Assembly: GCF_900129795.1 (NCBI RefSeq)
Contig: NZ_FQWW01000007.1
Span: forward strand, 310,001-374,000
DNA from: Flavobacterium sp. CF108
GTDB taxonomy: Bacteria > Bacteroidota > Bacteroidia > Flavobacteriales > Flavobacteriaceae
Direction of reading: 5' to 3'
Length of the DNA stretch: 64,000 nt
The notes under the pieces were generated by a model that saw only the letters and a program-made list of their open reading frames with translations, was not told the origin of the DNA and searched no databases. Numbering within the stretch: the stretch's first letter is position 1; every line of letters begins with the position of its first letter. Positions 42,707-51,354 of the stretch are shown here, piece by piece. Both the position numbers and the translations under genes were made by a program.

Positions 42707-43327
42707 ATGTTTACCAAGATGAAAAATATTGACACAGCATTCCGCTATATCAGGGGATTTACAATGCTTGTAATTGTCAGCTGTATTATTATCTGCTGTT
42801 ACACACTTTATAAAAGTTTTACAACTGTTACCCTGATGCAGGACAGGGTTTACATCTTGGTAAATGGGAAAGCTTTGGAGGCTTATTCCTCGGAAAGAAA
42901 AGATAATGTGCCTGTTGAGGCAAGGGATCATGTAAAAACATTTCACTTATTTTTCTTTACCCTCGACCCCGATGATAAAGTTATCAAGACCAATGTAACT
43001 AAGGCTCTTTATCTGGCGGATGATTCTGCAAAAAGAGTGTATGATGATCTTAAGGAAAATGGTTATTACTCAGGTATTATCTCCGGGAATATCAGCCAGA
43101 CCATTTCAATTGACAGCATCAATATTGATACTAATGAATACCCCTATCATTTTAAATGCTATGCAAAGCAAAACATCATAAGGACTACCAGTATTTTAAA
43201 TCGAAACCTAGTTACGGAAGGAACACTCAGAAATGTTTCCAGAAGCGATAATAACCCTCATGGTTTTTTGATAGAACGCTGGAATACTATTGAGAACAAA
43301 GATTTAGGAGTTGAAAACAGGAAATAA
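42707..43327 (+). CDS. traK: Conjugative transposon protein TraK
   Basis: 206 residues, VirB8-like. It starts MFTKMKNIDTAFRYIRGFTMLVIVSCIIICCYTLYKSF (one N-terminal TM), followed by a periplasmic domain with RDHVKTFHLFFFTLDPDDKVIKTNVTKALYLAD, a TraK signature. The stop overlaps the next start (TAATG). Confidence 0.92.
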   Translation: MFTKMKNIDTAFRYIRGFTMLVIVSCIIICCYTLYKSFTTVTLMQDRVYILVNGKALEAYSSERKDNVPVEARDHVKTFHLFFFTLDPDDKVIKTNVTKALYLADDSAKRVYDDLKENGYYSGIISGNISQTISIDSINIDTNEYPYHFKCYAKQNIIRTTSILNRNLVTEGTLRNVSRSDNNPHGFLIERWNTIENKDLGVENRK

Positions 43328-43776
43328 TGCAACTATTTAGAAAAAATAGAGAGATTCGAATAAGTCCAAAATATTATCTGCTTCTGCAGGATAAGTGGGC
43401 AAAAAAAATGAGCGTATTGACTTCGGATTTATCAAAGCAAAGTCTTGTCTTTTATTTGATCCTATTTATACTTATCACCGGAGGTATTAGTCTTTATAAT
43501 GTCTACAGTGGTTTCTCTTCCAAAGAATACAAGCAGACAGGTATTGGAATTAGAATTAATTTCAAGTCTTTAATTGTGCCCAAGCCCTCATTGAATAGAG
43601 CAAATGAAACTCTGTTGCCAAAAGAAAAATTTGAAAATATTACAAGCTTCAGCATCTATTTAGACAGTCTTAAAGAGTCAGAAGGAGGAAGAAAAATTTA
43701 CGACAGTATTAAGAATTACAGACCTGGTCTTTTGGACAGCCTGATATTTATTGAAAATTATTATAAAATGAATTAA
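43327..43776 (+). CDS. Small one-TM tra protein (TraL-like)
   Basis: 149 residues with one membrane helix (LVFYLILFILITGGISLYNVYSGF, residues ~36-59) and a short soluble part with DSLKESEGGRKIYDSIKNYRPGLLDSLIFIE. In Bacteroidetes tra operons this slot between TraK and TraM is occupied by TraL-type proteins; position and topology fit, sequence identity is not certain. Confidence 0.7.
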   Translation: MQLFRKNREIRISPKYYLLLQDKWAKKMSVLTSDLSKQSLVFYLILFILITGGISLYNVYSGFSSKEYKQTGIGIRINFKSLIVPKPSLNRANETLLPKEKFENITSFSIYLDSLKESEGGRKIYDSIKNYRPGLLDSLIFIENYYKMN

Positions 43777-43790
43777 AAAAAAATAAACAC

Positions 43791-45083
43791 ATGGAAAAGA
43801 AAACAATAACAATCAAAGAGCTTAAACAGCGCAAAATGCTACTTGTGCTGCCTATCTTAATACTCCCGTTTTTAACGATGTTATTTTGGACATTAGGTGG
43901 AGGCAAAGGTACTGCTGCTGTTAATATAACAGAGGATAAAAGAGGTTTTAATATCGCTCTTCCTGATCCTAAATTCAAGGAAGATTCGTCGTTGGATAAA
44001 ATGAGCTATTATGATCAGGCAGCAATTGATTCTCTAAAACTACAAGAGCAGATCAAAAAAGATCCAAATTATTCAATAACTGGATTTTCTCATGATTCTT
44101 TATTGGTTTCAAACGAATTGGAAATAGATCCTGGAATGTTTAGAAAAGGAAAAACAGCTTTAAACACAAGTTCTCTAAGGGGTGAGACTGAACAGAAAAT
44201 GTATCAAAAATTAGAAGCGCTTCAAAAGGCAATTACTGAGCCTCCAAAACTCATAGATACTGATCAGGACATGAGAGAATTTGAATATAGAAATTCTACC
44301 GATACTGCATCACAAGAGATGAAAAGTTTAGAACAGGTGATGTCTGTAATGAATGCACCTTCAGAACCGGATCCTGAACTCAAACAGCTCGGAGGAATGC
44401 TGGAGAATATTCTTGATATTCAGCATCCTGAGCGTGTACAGCAGAGATTAAGGCAAACCTCAAAAAGTCAAAAGGGAAAAGTGTTTGCTGTCAATAAAAA
44501 GGTAGAGGAAGAGCATATTACCTCACTACAAGGTACAGGTATAAATCACCCAGCCACACTAAAAGCTAATTCTTTTTATTCTTTAGAGGATACCGGTGTA
44601 AATGATGAGATTCAAAATGCACTGGAAGCGGTGGTTCATGAAACGCAGTCTATTATTAACGGCTCCATAGTAAAGCTCAGATTAACGTGCGATGTATTTA
44701 TTAATGGGACCCTGATTCCAAAAAATAGTTTTGTTTTTGGAACAGCTACTTTAAAAGGGGAGAGGCTGGAAGTTAAGATCAGCTCAATAAAATTTAAGAA
44801 TTCGATTTTTCCTGTTGAACTCTCTGTTTATGATATGGATGGCATTAGTGGTATCTATATTCCCGGAGCTATAAACAGAGATGTTGCAAAAGCCTCGGCA
44901 GACCGTTCTATGCAGAGTATTGGTATTGAAGGATTGAATGATTCATGGGGCGCACAGGCGGCAACAATGGGTGTTGAAGCTGCCAAAACCCTTCTGAGTA
45001 AAAAAGTAAAATTAATAAAGGTGGCTGTAAAAGCAGGCTATCAGGTATTACTTTATGATGAGAAAGAAAAAAATGCCAAATAA
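43791..45083 (+). CDS. traM: Conjugative transposon protein TraM
   Basis: 430 residues, VirB10-like. A single N-terminal membrane helix (MLLVLPILILPFLTMLFWTLGGG) is followed by a long proline-poor linker and a C-terminal domain with AVVHETQSIINGSIVKLRLTCDVFINGTLIPKNSFVFG, the TraM core, and WGAQAATMGVEAAKTLLSKKVKLIKVAVKAGYQVLLYD. It spans the periplasm and joins inner and outer parts of the channel. The position before TraN is standard. Confidence 0.92.
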   Translation: MEKKTITIKELKQRKMLLVLPILILPFLTMLFWTLGGGKGTAAVNITEDKRGFNIALPDPKFKEDSSLDKMSYYDQAAIDSLKLQEQIKKDPNYSITGFSHDSLLVSNELEIDPGMFRKGKTALNTSSLRGETEQKMYQKLEALQKAITEPPKLIDTDQDMREFEYRNSTDTASQEMKSLEQVMSVMNAPSEPDPELKQLGGMLENILDIQHPERVQQRLRQTSKSQKGKVFAVNKKVEEEHITSLQGTGINHPATLKANSFYSLEDTGVNDEIQNALEAVVHETQSIINGSIVKLRLTCDVFINGTLIPKNSFVFGTATLKGERLEVKISSIKFKNSIFPVELSVYDMDGISGIYIPGAINRDVAKASADRSMQSIGIEGLNDSWGAQAATMGVEAAKTLLSKKVKLIKVAVKAGYQVLLYDEKEKNAK

Positions 45084-45101
45084 CACTAAAATATTTAAAA
45101 G

Positions 45102-45932
45102 ATGAAAAATATTAAATCATGGTTAACCATTGGAATTTTTATAATTACTATTGCTGTATCTGCTCAGGATAATCAAAGCATTAAAGCTAATAATGTGCAG
45201 TTAAGTTACGCTAAAACCACTAGTATTGTATTTCCATACGCTGTCAAAAGTGTGGATCGAGGTAGTCAGGATATTTTGGTTCAAAAAGCAAAAGGAGTAG
45301 AAAATATATTGTTATTAAAGGCTGGCAAACAAAACTTTACACAGACTAACCTGACTGTTGTTACTTCAGATGGAAAGCTCTACAGTTTCGTTTTAAATTT
45401 TGATGAGCTGTGTCCCACTTTAAATTTAACACTAGAACTCGGTCCGAACTTAGATAGAGATGTACTTTTTTCTGCAGAGCATAAAAACCAAAGAGAAATT
45501 CAGCAATATTCCCAGCTGGCATTGTCAAAGAAAAAAAAAGTGTCAGGACTCGGTGCAAGCAAGTTTTCTCTAAAGCTCAGGGTAAATGGGATATTCATAC
45601 ATCAGGATGTAATGTATTTCAGAGTACTGATTGGAAATAATTCAAGAATTAATTATGATGTAGACCAGCTGCGTTTTTTTATCAGGGATCAAAAAAAATC
45701 AAAACGTACAGCCTCACAGGAATTGGAAATACTGCCACTTTCTGCAACTTCAAATATTTCTAAAATCTCAGATAATTCGGAGTTAACTCTTGTTTTTGCA
45801 ATACCAAAATTCACTATTCCGGAGAAAAAACTTTTTACACTTCAGTTAATTGAGAAAAACGGAGGCAGGCATCTGGAATTAAATATCAAAAACAGTGATC
45901 TGACTCGTTTGGAAATATTGTCAAACTTATAA
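45102..45932 (+). CDS. traN: Conjugative transposon protein TraN (DUF4138)
   Basis: 276 residues with a signal peptide (WLTIGIFIITIAVSAQ) and a beta-rich body: YAKTTSIVFPYAVKSVDRGSQDILVQKAKGVENILLLKAG, the typical TraN N-terminal block. It is the VirB9-like outer-membrane-associated partner of TraM. It ends the recognisable core tra genes; no TraO, TraP or TraQ is seen after it. Confidence 0.92.
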   Translation: MKNIKSWLTIGIFIITIAVSAQDNQSIKANNVQLSYAKTTSIVFPYAVKSVDRGSQDILVQKAKGVENILLLKAGKQNFTQTNLTVVTSDGKLYSFVLNFDELCPTLNLTLELGPNLDRDVLFSAEHKNQREIQQYSQLALSKKKKVSGLGASKFSLKLRVNGIFIHQDVMYFRVLIGNNSRINYDVDQLRFFIRDQKKSKRTASQELEILPLSATSNISKISDNSELTLVFAIPKFTIPEKKLFTLQLIEKNGGRHLELNIKNSDLTRLEILSNL

Positions 45933-45959
45933 TCAAATACTAATTTAAAATTAAAGATC

Positions 45960-46751
45960 ATGAACGAGAAAAATGTAGAGTACTTGAAAGATCAGTTGAA
46001 ATATACTGGATTTGGCGACGGATTGGAAAATGCACTTGTAGAGAATATCCAAAAAGGAAGCCCTGAATTTAAATTGGATCACGAAACCAAATATGGAACT
46101 GATACTGTTTTAACTTCATTAAACTTCAAAAAGTCAGAGCAGAGTGATATGTACTTTTTTAATTCATATGATATGGATGTCCAAAAGCAAGGACGCCCAG
46201 TTGAATTTTCGCAGACATTTTATATTAATAGGGATAATAATATAACAGCGAAGGAAGCCTATAATTTAATGGAAGGCAGGGCAGTTAACAAGGATCTCAA
46301 AAATAAAGAAGGAGAAGTGTACAATGTCTGGCTTAAGTACGACTATAAAGAAGCAGACGATAAAGGCAATTTCAAACTTAATCATTACCATCAAAATTAT
46401 GGCTACGATCTGGAAGCCAGTCTTTCAAAGCATTCAATTAAAGAACTGGAGACCCCAAAGTACAAGGAAGATCTTATGAACTCACTCAAAAAAGGTAACA
46501 TTCAATCCGTTACGTTTGTCATCGCTGGGGAAGAAAGAAAACAGTTTGTTGAAGCAAATCCGCAGTTCAAAACAATTAATGTATACGATAGTGCAATGCA
46601 GAGAATTAATGACCGTGAGAGTAAAGATCAGAAGCAGAACCAGACGCAGGCTAAAACTGAAAGTAAGGAAGCAAAGCAGAATCAGGATGCGGATGCTGAT
46701 TCAAGTCCGAAAAAAAACGCTAAAAAAAAGAAGCAGGGTAATTCAATTTAA
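45960..46751 (+). CDS. Conserved hypothetical ICE protein (DUF3945-like)
   Basis: 263 residues. The N-terminus (NEKNVEYLKDQLKYTGFGDGLENALVENIQKGSPEFKL) and the central NITAKEAYNLMEGRAVNKDL resemble the DUF3945/DUF4099-type proteins found in Bacteroidetes conjugative elements. The last ~50 residues are glutamine-, lysine- and aspartate-rich and low in complexity (SKDQKQNQTQAKTESKEAKQ). Function unknown. It follows TraN by 27 bp. Confidence 0.7.
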   Translation: MNEKNVEYLKDQLKYTGFGDGLENALVENIQKGSPEFKLDHETKYGTDTVLTSLNFKKSEQSDMYFFNSYDMDVQKQGRPVEFSQTFYINRDNNITAKEAYNLMEGRAVNKDLKNKEGEVYNVWLKYDYKEADDKGNFKLNHYHQNYGYDLEASLSKHSIKELETPKYKEDLMNSLKKGNIQSVTFVIAGEERKQFVEANPQFKTINVYDSAMQRINDRESKDQKQNQTQAKTESKEAKQNQDADADSSPKKNAKKKKQGNSI

Positions 46752-46756
46752 ATGTT

Positions 46757-47041
46757 ATGGATAATTTAAAACCCTTATCGGATTTCTTTACAGCAATTGA
46801 GAATGATTTTAGGATCAGTACAACGCATATTGCTATGTATGCCGCTTTGCTGCATTGTAGGGTAGATAAGGGTTTTGCTAATCCAATACAAATATTTAGA
46901 AGAGAATTGACTCCAATTGCCAAAATTTCTTCACTGTATACTTATCATAAATGTATTCAGGAATTAAGTGATTATGGTTATATTAAATACGAACCGTCCT
47001 TCAAGAAAACCCAAGGCAGCAAGGTCTATTTTGTAGATTAA
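46757..47041 (+). CDS. Small winged-helix-like protein
   Basis: 94 residues: DNLKPLSDFFTAIENDFRISTTHIAMYAALLHCR, then a recognition-like segment (FRRELTPIAKISSLYTYHKCIQELSDYGYIKYEPSF). This is the layout of small winged-helix DNA-binding proteins seen in Bacteroidetes ICEs, probably a regulator of the element. It starts 5 bp after the DUF3945-like stop. Confidence 0.75.
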   Translation: MDNLKPLSDFFTAIENDFRISTTHIAMYAALLHCRVDKGFANPIQIFRRELTPIAKISSLYTYHKCIQELSDYGYIKYEPSFKKTQGSKVYFVD

Positions 47042-47069
47042 AATCAAATAATAATTAATATTTTGAATT

Positions 47070-47405
47070 ATGAGACATTTTACATTTGATCAGTTACCTG
47101 AAGCAGTATCTCATTTATATGAAAAATTGGATAATATAGAAAAGTTTCTAGAACATTTGTCTAATGAATCTATTCAGAAAGAGGAGCTTATGACTATTTC
47201 AGCCGCTTCAAAAATGCTAAATCTTTCCGTTGCTACAATTTACAGCAAGGTATGTCGAAGAGAAATACCAGTTAACAAACAAGGCAAACAATTGTATTTT
47301 TATAAATCGGAACTCCAGGAATGGATAAAATCAGGCAGGGTAAAGACTAGCCTTGAAATCGCAAAAGAAGTTAAATTAAATCCTCATTCAAAATTAAAAC
47401 TCTAA
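47070..47405 (+). CDS. Excisionase-family HTH protein
   Basis: 111 residues with a central helix-turn-helix of the excisionase (HTH_17) type: ELMTISAASKMLNLSVATIYSKVCRREIPVNKQGKQLYFYKSELQEWIKSGR. It likely binds ICE DNA as an excision factor or regulator. It is separate from the larger HTH protein next to the integrase. Confidence 0.88.
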   Translation: MRHFTFDQLPEAVSHLYEKLDNIEKFLEHLSNESIQKEELMTISAASKMLNLSVATIYSKVCRREIPVNKQGKQLYFYKSELQEWIKSGRVKTSLEIAKEVKLNPHSKLKL

Positions 47406-47527
47406 TTTTTTTGTCTGTGAAATTGTTACAATTTGTGCCATTAACATTATCTTTTTGGCAAAATCAATATCAATTAATTTTTATCTTTGATTTCGAATTA
47501 ATCATTTATAATTTAAAAATATTTGCA

Positions 47528-47776
47528 ATGGATAAAGCTATAAAACTAAAAGTTCGCAAGGAATTAGATGCTAGACAACAGTTGAATATAATTAAATTAA
47601 AAGGTAGTCTGATCTCTAAGGGCTACACCGAAATTATACATATTCTGGATCAGGATGAAGACTTTCATATCAATTCTTTTGAAACTCCATCAGAAACGAA
47701 TAATGAAGTCCAGGAATTTATTAAAGCTTTCATTACCAAAGAAGACCTAACGGATACTGTCGCACTTTTCAAATAA
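47528..47776 (+). CDS. Small hypothetical protein, 82 aa
   Basis: The frame is open from an ATG at 47411, but the first ~39 residues of that reading are AT-rich hydrophobic translation. The ATG at 47528 (MDKAIKLKVRKELDARQQLN) gives a normal charged small protein. No family recognised. It is the last plus-strand gene of the ICE and converges with the integrase. Confidence 0.55.
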   Translation: MDKAIKLKVRKELDARQQLNIIKLKGSLISKGYTEIIHILDQDEDFHINSFETPSETNNEVQEFIKAFITKEDLTDTVALFK

Positions 47777-47798
47777 AGAGGTTATTAACTCTGATTTG

Positions 47799-48944
47799 TT
47801 AGTAGAGGTTTATTCTCTCAGAAGCTTCTCTTTTTCTTTCGTCAACAATTTTTGTATAGACCTGGGTAGTCTGGATGCTTTTATGTCCAAGCATTTTAGA
47901 CAGAGTATATATATCTGTACCCGAATATAACTGCAGTGTCGCATATGTATGTCTGAAGCAATGAAAAGTAATGTGCTTTGAAATACCAGCTTCCTTAATC
48001 CAATTAGGTATAGTACGGTCAAAATCCCATTTTTTCAAATCTTTAAATACAGGTTCATTTCCAGGTTGAGGCTCTCCAAGAAGCTCATAGGCTTGCTTTG
48101 GTATTGGAAGGGTTTCCTGTCCATCGGTTTTTTTCTGTTTAAATCGAATAAAAAAACCGTATCCCTCCATAAATTGGATTTCTGACCATTGCAGTTTTGA
48201 AATATCGGAGTATCTAAGTCCTGTTAAGATTGAAAACAGGCTTACTAATTTTACAATTGGATCCTTGCAGTCTGTATTAAAGAGCTTTCTGGCTTCCTCA
48301 ATAGTCAGAAAATTTTTTTGTGACTCTTTTTCAGTAATACCGACAACGGCGGCGTTAATATCGGATCTTAATTTTCCTTCCTTGTAAGCATTTTTCAGTG
48401 TTGCTTTAACCTTATTGAAATAGCTGAGTGCAGAATTGTTGGATAATTTTTTCCCATGATTTCTTTTGCTTTGGGCTCTTAGCAGATATAGGCGAAAGTC
48501 TTCAATCAACTGGATTGTAATTTCAGAAAATGTGATATCATTGTTATTTAGGAAATCTGAAAAATATCCAATTGAGATAATCCATATCTGATAATTATTA
48601 CCATTTCTTTTCTCTGCTTCTTTTTTAAAATAGTCAAGAAAAGATTCTGCGGCTATTTCCTGCATCAATAGCTGTTCTTTTTCAAATTCACTATAAATAT
48701 TATCTTTATTAAGTTCTGTTTGTCTTCTAATTTTTATCAGTCCGGCAATTCTTAGTGTTTCTTCATTTGACATTTTTTCAACTGCACTTTTTGGCTTATC
48801 ATATAAGTAAAGTTTTAAAAACTCACGCCTGGTTAGCTGATTAGTCTGACCATGTTTAATAGGAGGATAGAAATCCAGGTATAGAGATTTTCTGCCTTTT
48901 GATATGGCCTTTTTTCTAAGTGTTATATTAATTTTTTGTACCAC
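47799..48944 (-). CDS. int: Tyrosine recombinase (ICE integrase)
   Basis: 381 residues: an N-terminal arm-type domain (NITLRKKAISKGRKSLYLDFYPPI), a SAM-like core-binding domain (FLDYFKKEAEKRNGNNYQIWIISIGYFSDFL), and a catalytic domain with R (LTGLRYSDISKLQW), HxxR (ITFHCFRHTYATLQL), H (LGHKSIQTTQVYTKIV) and the tyrosine in VYTKI. All catalytic residues are present. It lies next to mnmE with its own HTH protein upstream. It is a phage/ICE-type integrase, not an integron integrase: I see no IntI-specific insert before the HxxR box. Confidence 0.94.
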   Translation of the reverse strand: MVQKINITLRKKAISKGRKSLYLDFYPPIKHGQTNQLTRREFLKLYLYDKPKSAVEKMSNEETLRIAGLIKIRRQTELNKDNIYSEFEKEQLLMQEIAAESFLDYFKKEAEKRNGNNYQIWIISIGYFSDFLNNNDITFSEITIQLIEDFRLYLLRAQSKRNHGKKLSNNSALSYFNKVKATLKNAYKEGKLRSDINAAVVGITEKESQKNFLTIEEARKLFNTDCKDPIVKLVSLFSILTGLRYSDISKLQWSEIQFMEGYGFFIRFKQKKTDGQETLPIPKQAYELLGEPQPGNEPVFKDLKKWDFDRTIPNWIKEAGISKHITFHCFRHTYATLQLYSGTDIYTLSKMLGHKSIQTTQVYTKIVDERKREASERINLY

Positions 48945-48949
48945 GATAA

Positions 48950-49540
48950 CTACTTTTTAAATATTGTTTCAATATCCGCTTTAGCAACATAAGTGAATTT
49001 CCCCTTGGTAAACTTGTGAATGTTGTTTCGCTTGATGATGTTATAAAGGGCGCCACTTGAAATATTAAATTTCTGCTGAATCTCTGTTATAGTATAACAG
49101 TCTGATATCTCTGTATTTTTTTTCTTTTCTTTTGGGCGTATTACAATTTCATAATTAGGTTCGATAATCTGAAATAGCGCGTCTAATTCAGATCTCTTAA
49201 TTACTGTCATCCGCTGGGAGAAATTATAAGCAATAATTTTGTTCTCGTTAATTAAGCGGTAAATAGTCTTTGGTGCAAAACCAAGCAGTAAAGCCACTTC
49301 CTTTACAGTTAAAAATTCTTTGTCTTTAAGATCAAGTATTGGCTTGCTTCTAATAGTTGTTGTTTCAAGATTACTGCTAGCTATTTTCTGTTGCCTGGTT
49401 CTTCTTTTGTACGCTTTACTGCTGCATGTTAGAGAACAAAATTTTGTCTTTGTTGTTTTTGCTGTAAATTCTTTTTCGCAAAATTGACAGATTCTGGTCA
49501 CTTGTATATTTGAACTCATCTCTTTTATAATTTGCCCCAA
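48950..49540 (-). CDS. Zinc-finger/HTH excisionase-like protein
   Basis: 196 residues. The N-terminus carries a zinc finger (CQFCEKEFTAKTTKTKFCSLTC, residues ~18-39). Two HTH_17-type motifs follow: LTVKEVALLLGFAPKTIYRLINENKIIAYNFSQR and YTITEIQQKFNISSGALYNIIKRNNIHKF. It lies 5 bp upstream of int on the same strand, so both are co-transcribed. Likely role: recombination directionality or int regulation. Confidence 0.85.
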   Translation of the reverse strand: MGQIIKEMSSNIQVTRICQFCEKEFTAKTTKTKFCSLTCSSKAYKRRTRQQKIASSNLETTTIRSKPILDLKDKEFLTVKEVALLLGFAPKTIYRLINENKIIAYNFSQRMTVIKRSELDALFQIIEPNYEIVIRPKEKKKNTEISDCYTITEIQQKFNISSGALYNIIKRNNIHKFTKGKFTYVAKADIETIFKK

Positions 49541-49562
49541 TATTTTCTCAATAAGAGTATAT

Positions 49563-49652
49563 AAGTTCCTTTAAGGGAACTTAAGGGACATAATTTGTCC
49601 AAATTTCATATTGATCGTAACGAATTGATTTTGAGGTACAATTGAGATACAA
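49563..49652. promoter_or_regulatory. Int-module control region: palindrome plus phased direct repeats
   Basis: AAGTTCC (49563-49569) / GGAACTT (49576-49582) form a palindrome. TTGAGGTACAA (49631-49641) is followed directly by TTGAGATACAA (49642-49652), an 11-bp tandem repeat with one mismatch. Both lie upstream of the excisionase-int operon and between it and mnmE, where an attachment site or integrase arm sites would be expected. The repeats are seen; the role is inferred. Confidence 0.55.
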
Positions 49653-49770
49653 AAATATGCAAAAAATAGTATTTCCTCCAAATAGAAAACCGCATAAAAA
49701 AATGCTATAATGTTTATTTATAGTATTTTAACGTTTTATTTAGTAATGTGTTTTGTGTTGTTTTACAGTC

Positions 49771-51171
49771 TTATTTTCCGATGCAGAAATTAGCAAAAAT
49801 ATTTCCCAGTAATTCATCATTTGAAACCTGACCTGTAATAAGTCCAAATTGATATAAAGCCTCACGGATATCAAGCGCAATTAAATCACTTGAAAGATTT
49901 GTTTCAAGACCGAATTTTACTTTTTGTATTTCATCTAAAGCTTTTAATAAAGAATCATAATGTCTTGTATTTGTGACAATAGTTTCGTTGTTACGTAAAG
50001 CTCCAGTATTTACAAAAGACAGTAATTTGTCTTTCAATTCCTCAACGCCAATTTTCTCTTTTGCAGAAATTTTTAAAAGTGTTAATTCTAAAGTTTCGAG
50101 TTTTTTATTGATTAAATCAATTTCATTTTCGCTCAATAAATCAACCTTATTTATAACAACCAAAATTGGTTTTAGAGGATATTTATTTTTAACTTTTTCA
50201 ATTTCGACAATATAATCAGAACCTGAAACCTGAAACTTGAAACCATCAAACAAGAAAATTACAACCTGTGCCTGTTCAATTTTTTCGAAAGTTTTTTTGA
50301 TTCCGATGCTTTCTACAACATCTTTAGTTTCACGGATTCCGGCTGTATCGATGAATCTAAAACCAACTCCGCCAATTACCAATTCATCTTCAATAGTATC
50401 ACGGGTTGTTCCGGCTATGTCTGACACGATGGCGCGTTCTTCATTTAATAATGCATTTAATAAAGTCGATTTACCAACATTTGGTTCACCAACAATCGCA
50501 ACTGGAATTCCGTTTTTAATAACATTTCCAACTGCAAACGAATCGATTAATCGTTTTAAAACAAATTCAATTCGGTTTAATAATTCATGAAATTGTGTTC
50601 TGTCTGCAAATTCTACGTCTTCTTCAGCAAAGTCAAGTTCTAATTCAATTAAAGAAGCAAAATTCAAAAGCTCTTCACGTAATTTAGCAATTTCATTACT
50701 GAAACCACCGCGCATTTGCTGCATGGCAATTTGGTGAGATGCTTCATTATCAGATGAAATTAAATCGGCAACGGCTTCTGCCTGTGATAAATCCAGTTTT
50801 CCGTTTAAAAAAGCTCTTAACGTAAATTCTCCTGCATCAGCCATTCGGCAGCCTTTTCGCAATAATAACTGAATAATCTGCTGTTGAATATAAGTAGATC
50901 CGTGGCAGGAAATTTCAATAGTATCTTCGCCTGTATACGAATTTGGTCCTTTAAAAACAGAAACTAAAACTTCATCAAGCGTTTTTTCATTATCTACAAT
51001 ATGACCCAAATGCAACGTATGTGTTTTTTGCTTCGTTAAGTCTTTATTTTTTATGGATTTAAAAACAGAATTTCCTATTGAAATAGCTTCAGCGCCTGAA
51101 ATACGAATGATAGCAATAGCTCCGGCTCCAGATGGAGTCGCTAATGCCACTATAGAATCTTGATTTATCAT
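49771..51171 (-). CDS. mnmE: tRNA uridine-5-carboxymethylaminomethyl GTPase MnmE
   Basis: 466 residues: an N-terminal tetrahydrofolate-binding domain (DSIVALATPSGAGAIAIIRISG), a central G domain with G1 GEPNVGKSTLL (~residue 230), DTAG and NKVD, and the C-terminal catalytic end FCIGK. With MnmG it modifies wobble uridine of tRNAs. It is full length and chromosomal. The ICE int module ends ~230 bp beyond its 3' end; in other bacteria the 3' end of this gene (FCIGK codons) is used as an island attachment site. Confidence 0.97.
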   Translation of the reverse strand: MINQDSIVALATPSGAGAIAIIRISGAEAISIGNSVFKSIKNKDLTKQKTHTLHLGHIVDNEKTLDEVLVSVFKGPNSYTGEDTIEISCHGSTYIQQQIIQLLLRKGCRMADAGEFTLRAFLNGKLDLSQAEAVADLISSDNEASHQIAMQQMRGGFSNEIAKLREELLNFASLIELELDFAEEDVEFADRTQFHELLNRIEFVLKRLIDSFAVGNVIKNGIPVAIVGEPNVGKSTLLNALLNEERAIVSDIAGTTRDTIEDELVIGGVGFRFIDTAGIRETKDVVESIGIKKTFEKIEQAQVVIFLFDGFKFQVSGSDYIVEIEKVKNKYPLKPILVVINKVDLLSENEIDLINKKLETLELTLLKISAKEKIGVEELKDKLLSFVNTGALRNNETIVTNTRHYDSLLKALDEIQKVKFGLETNLSSDLIALDIREALYQFGLITGQVSNDELLGNIFANFCIGK

Positions 51172-51354
51172 GGTGCAAAGGTAAGAAAAAAGCAGAAATT
51201 TCTAAAGTCTTAATCACAGGTTAGTTATCTTGTAAAAAGGTTGAAAATGGTAATTATTTAAGAAATCATTAACTGTTAAATTCCTGATAATTATCAGGCT
51301 GTTTTGCATTTAGAATGATTAAATTTGAGTAACAAACCTATAATCTGAAATAAA

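Noticed and set aside
47411..47527. N-terminal extension of the 82-aa hypothetical protein.
   Set aside because: The extra ~39 residues are hydrophobic translation of AT-rich upstream sequence; the ATG at 47528 gives a normal charged N-terminus.
47799..48944. Considered the tyrosine recombinase as the integron integrase for the attC-like array.
   Set aside because: It has the arm-type/SAM-like/catalytic layout of phage and ICE integrases, lies at the element end with an excisionase-like gene, and lacks the extra IntI-type segment before HxxR.
51300..51330. Full promoter (TTTG plus TAnnTTTG) for the universal stress protein gene.
   Set aside because: The -7 box TAAATTTG is good, but the nearest TTTG is only 13 bp upstream, shorter than the usual spacing, so only the -7 box is mentioned.
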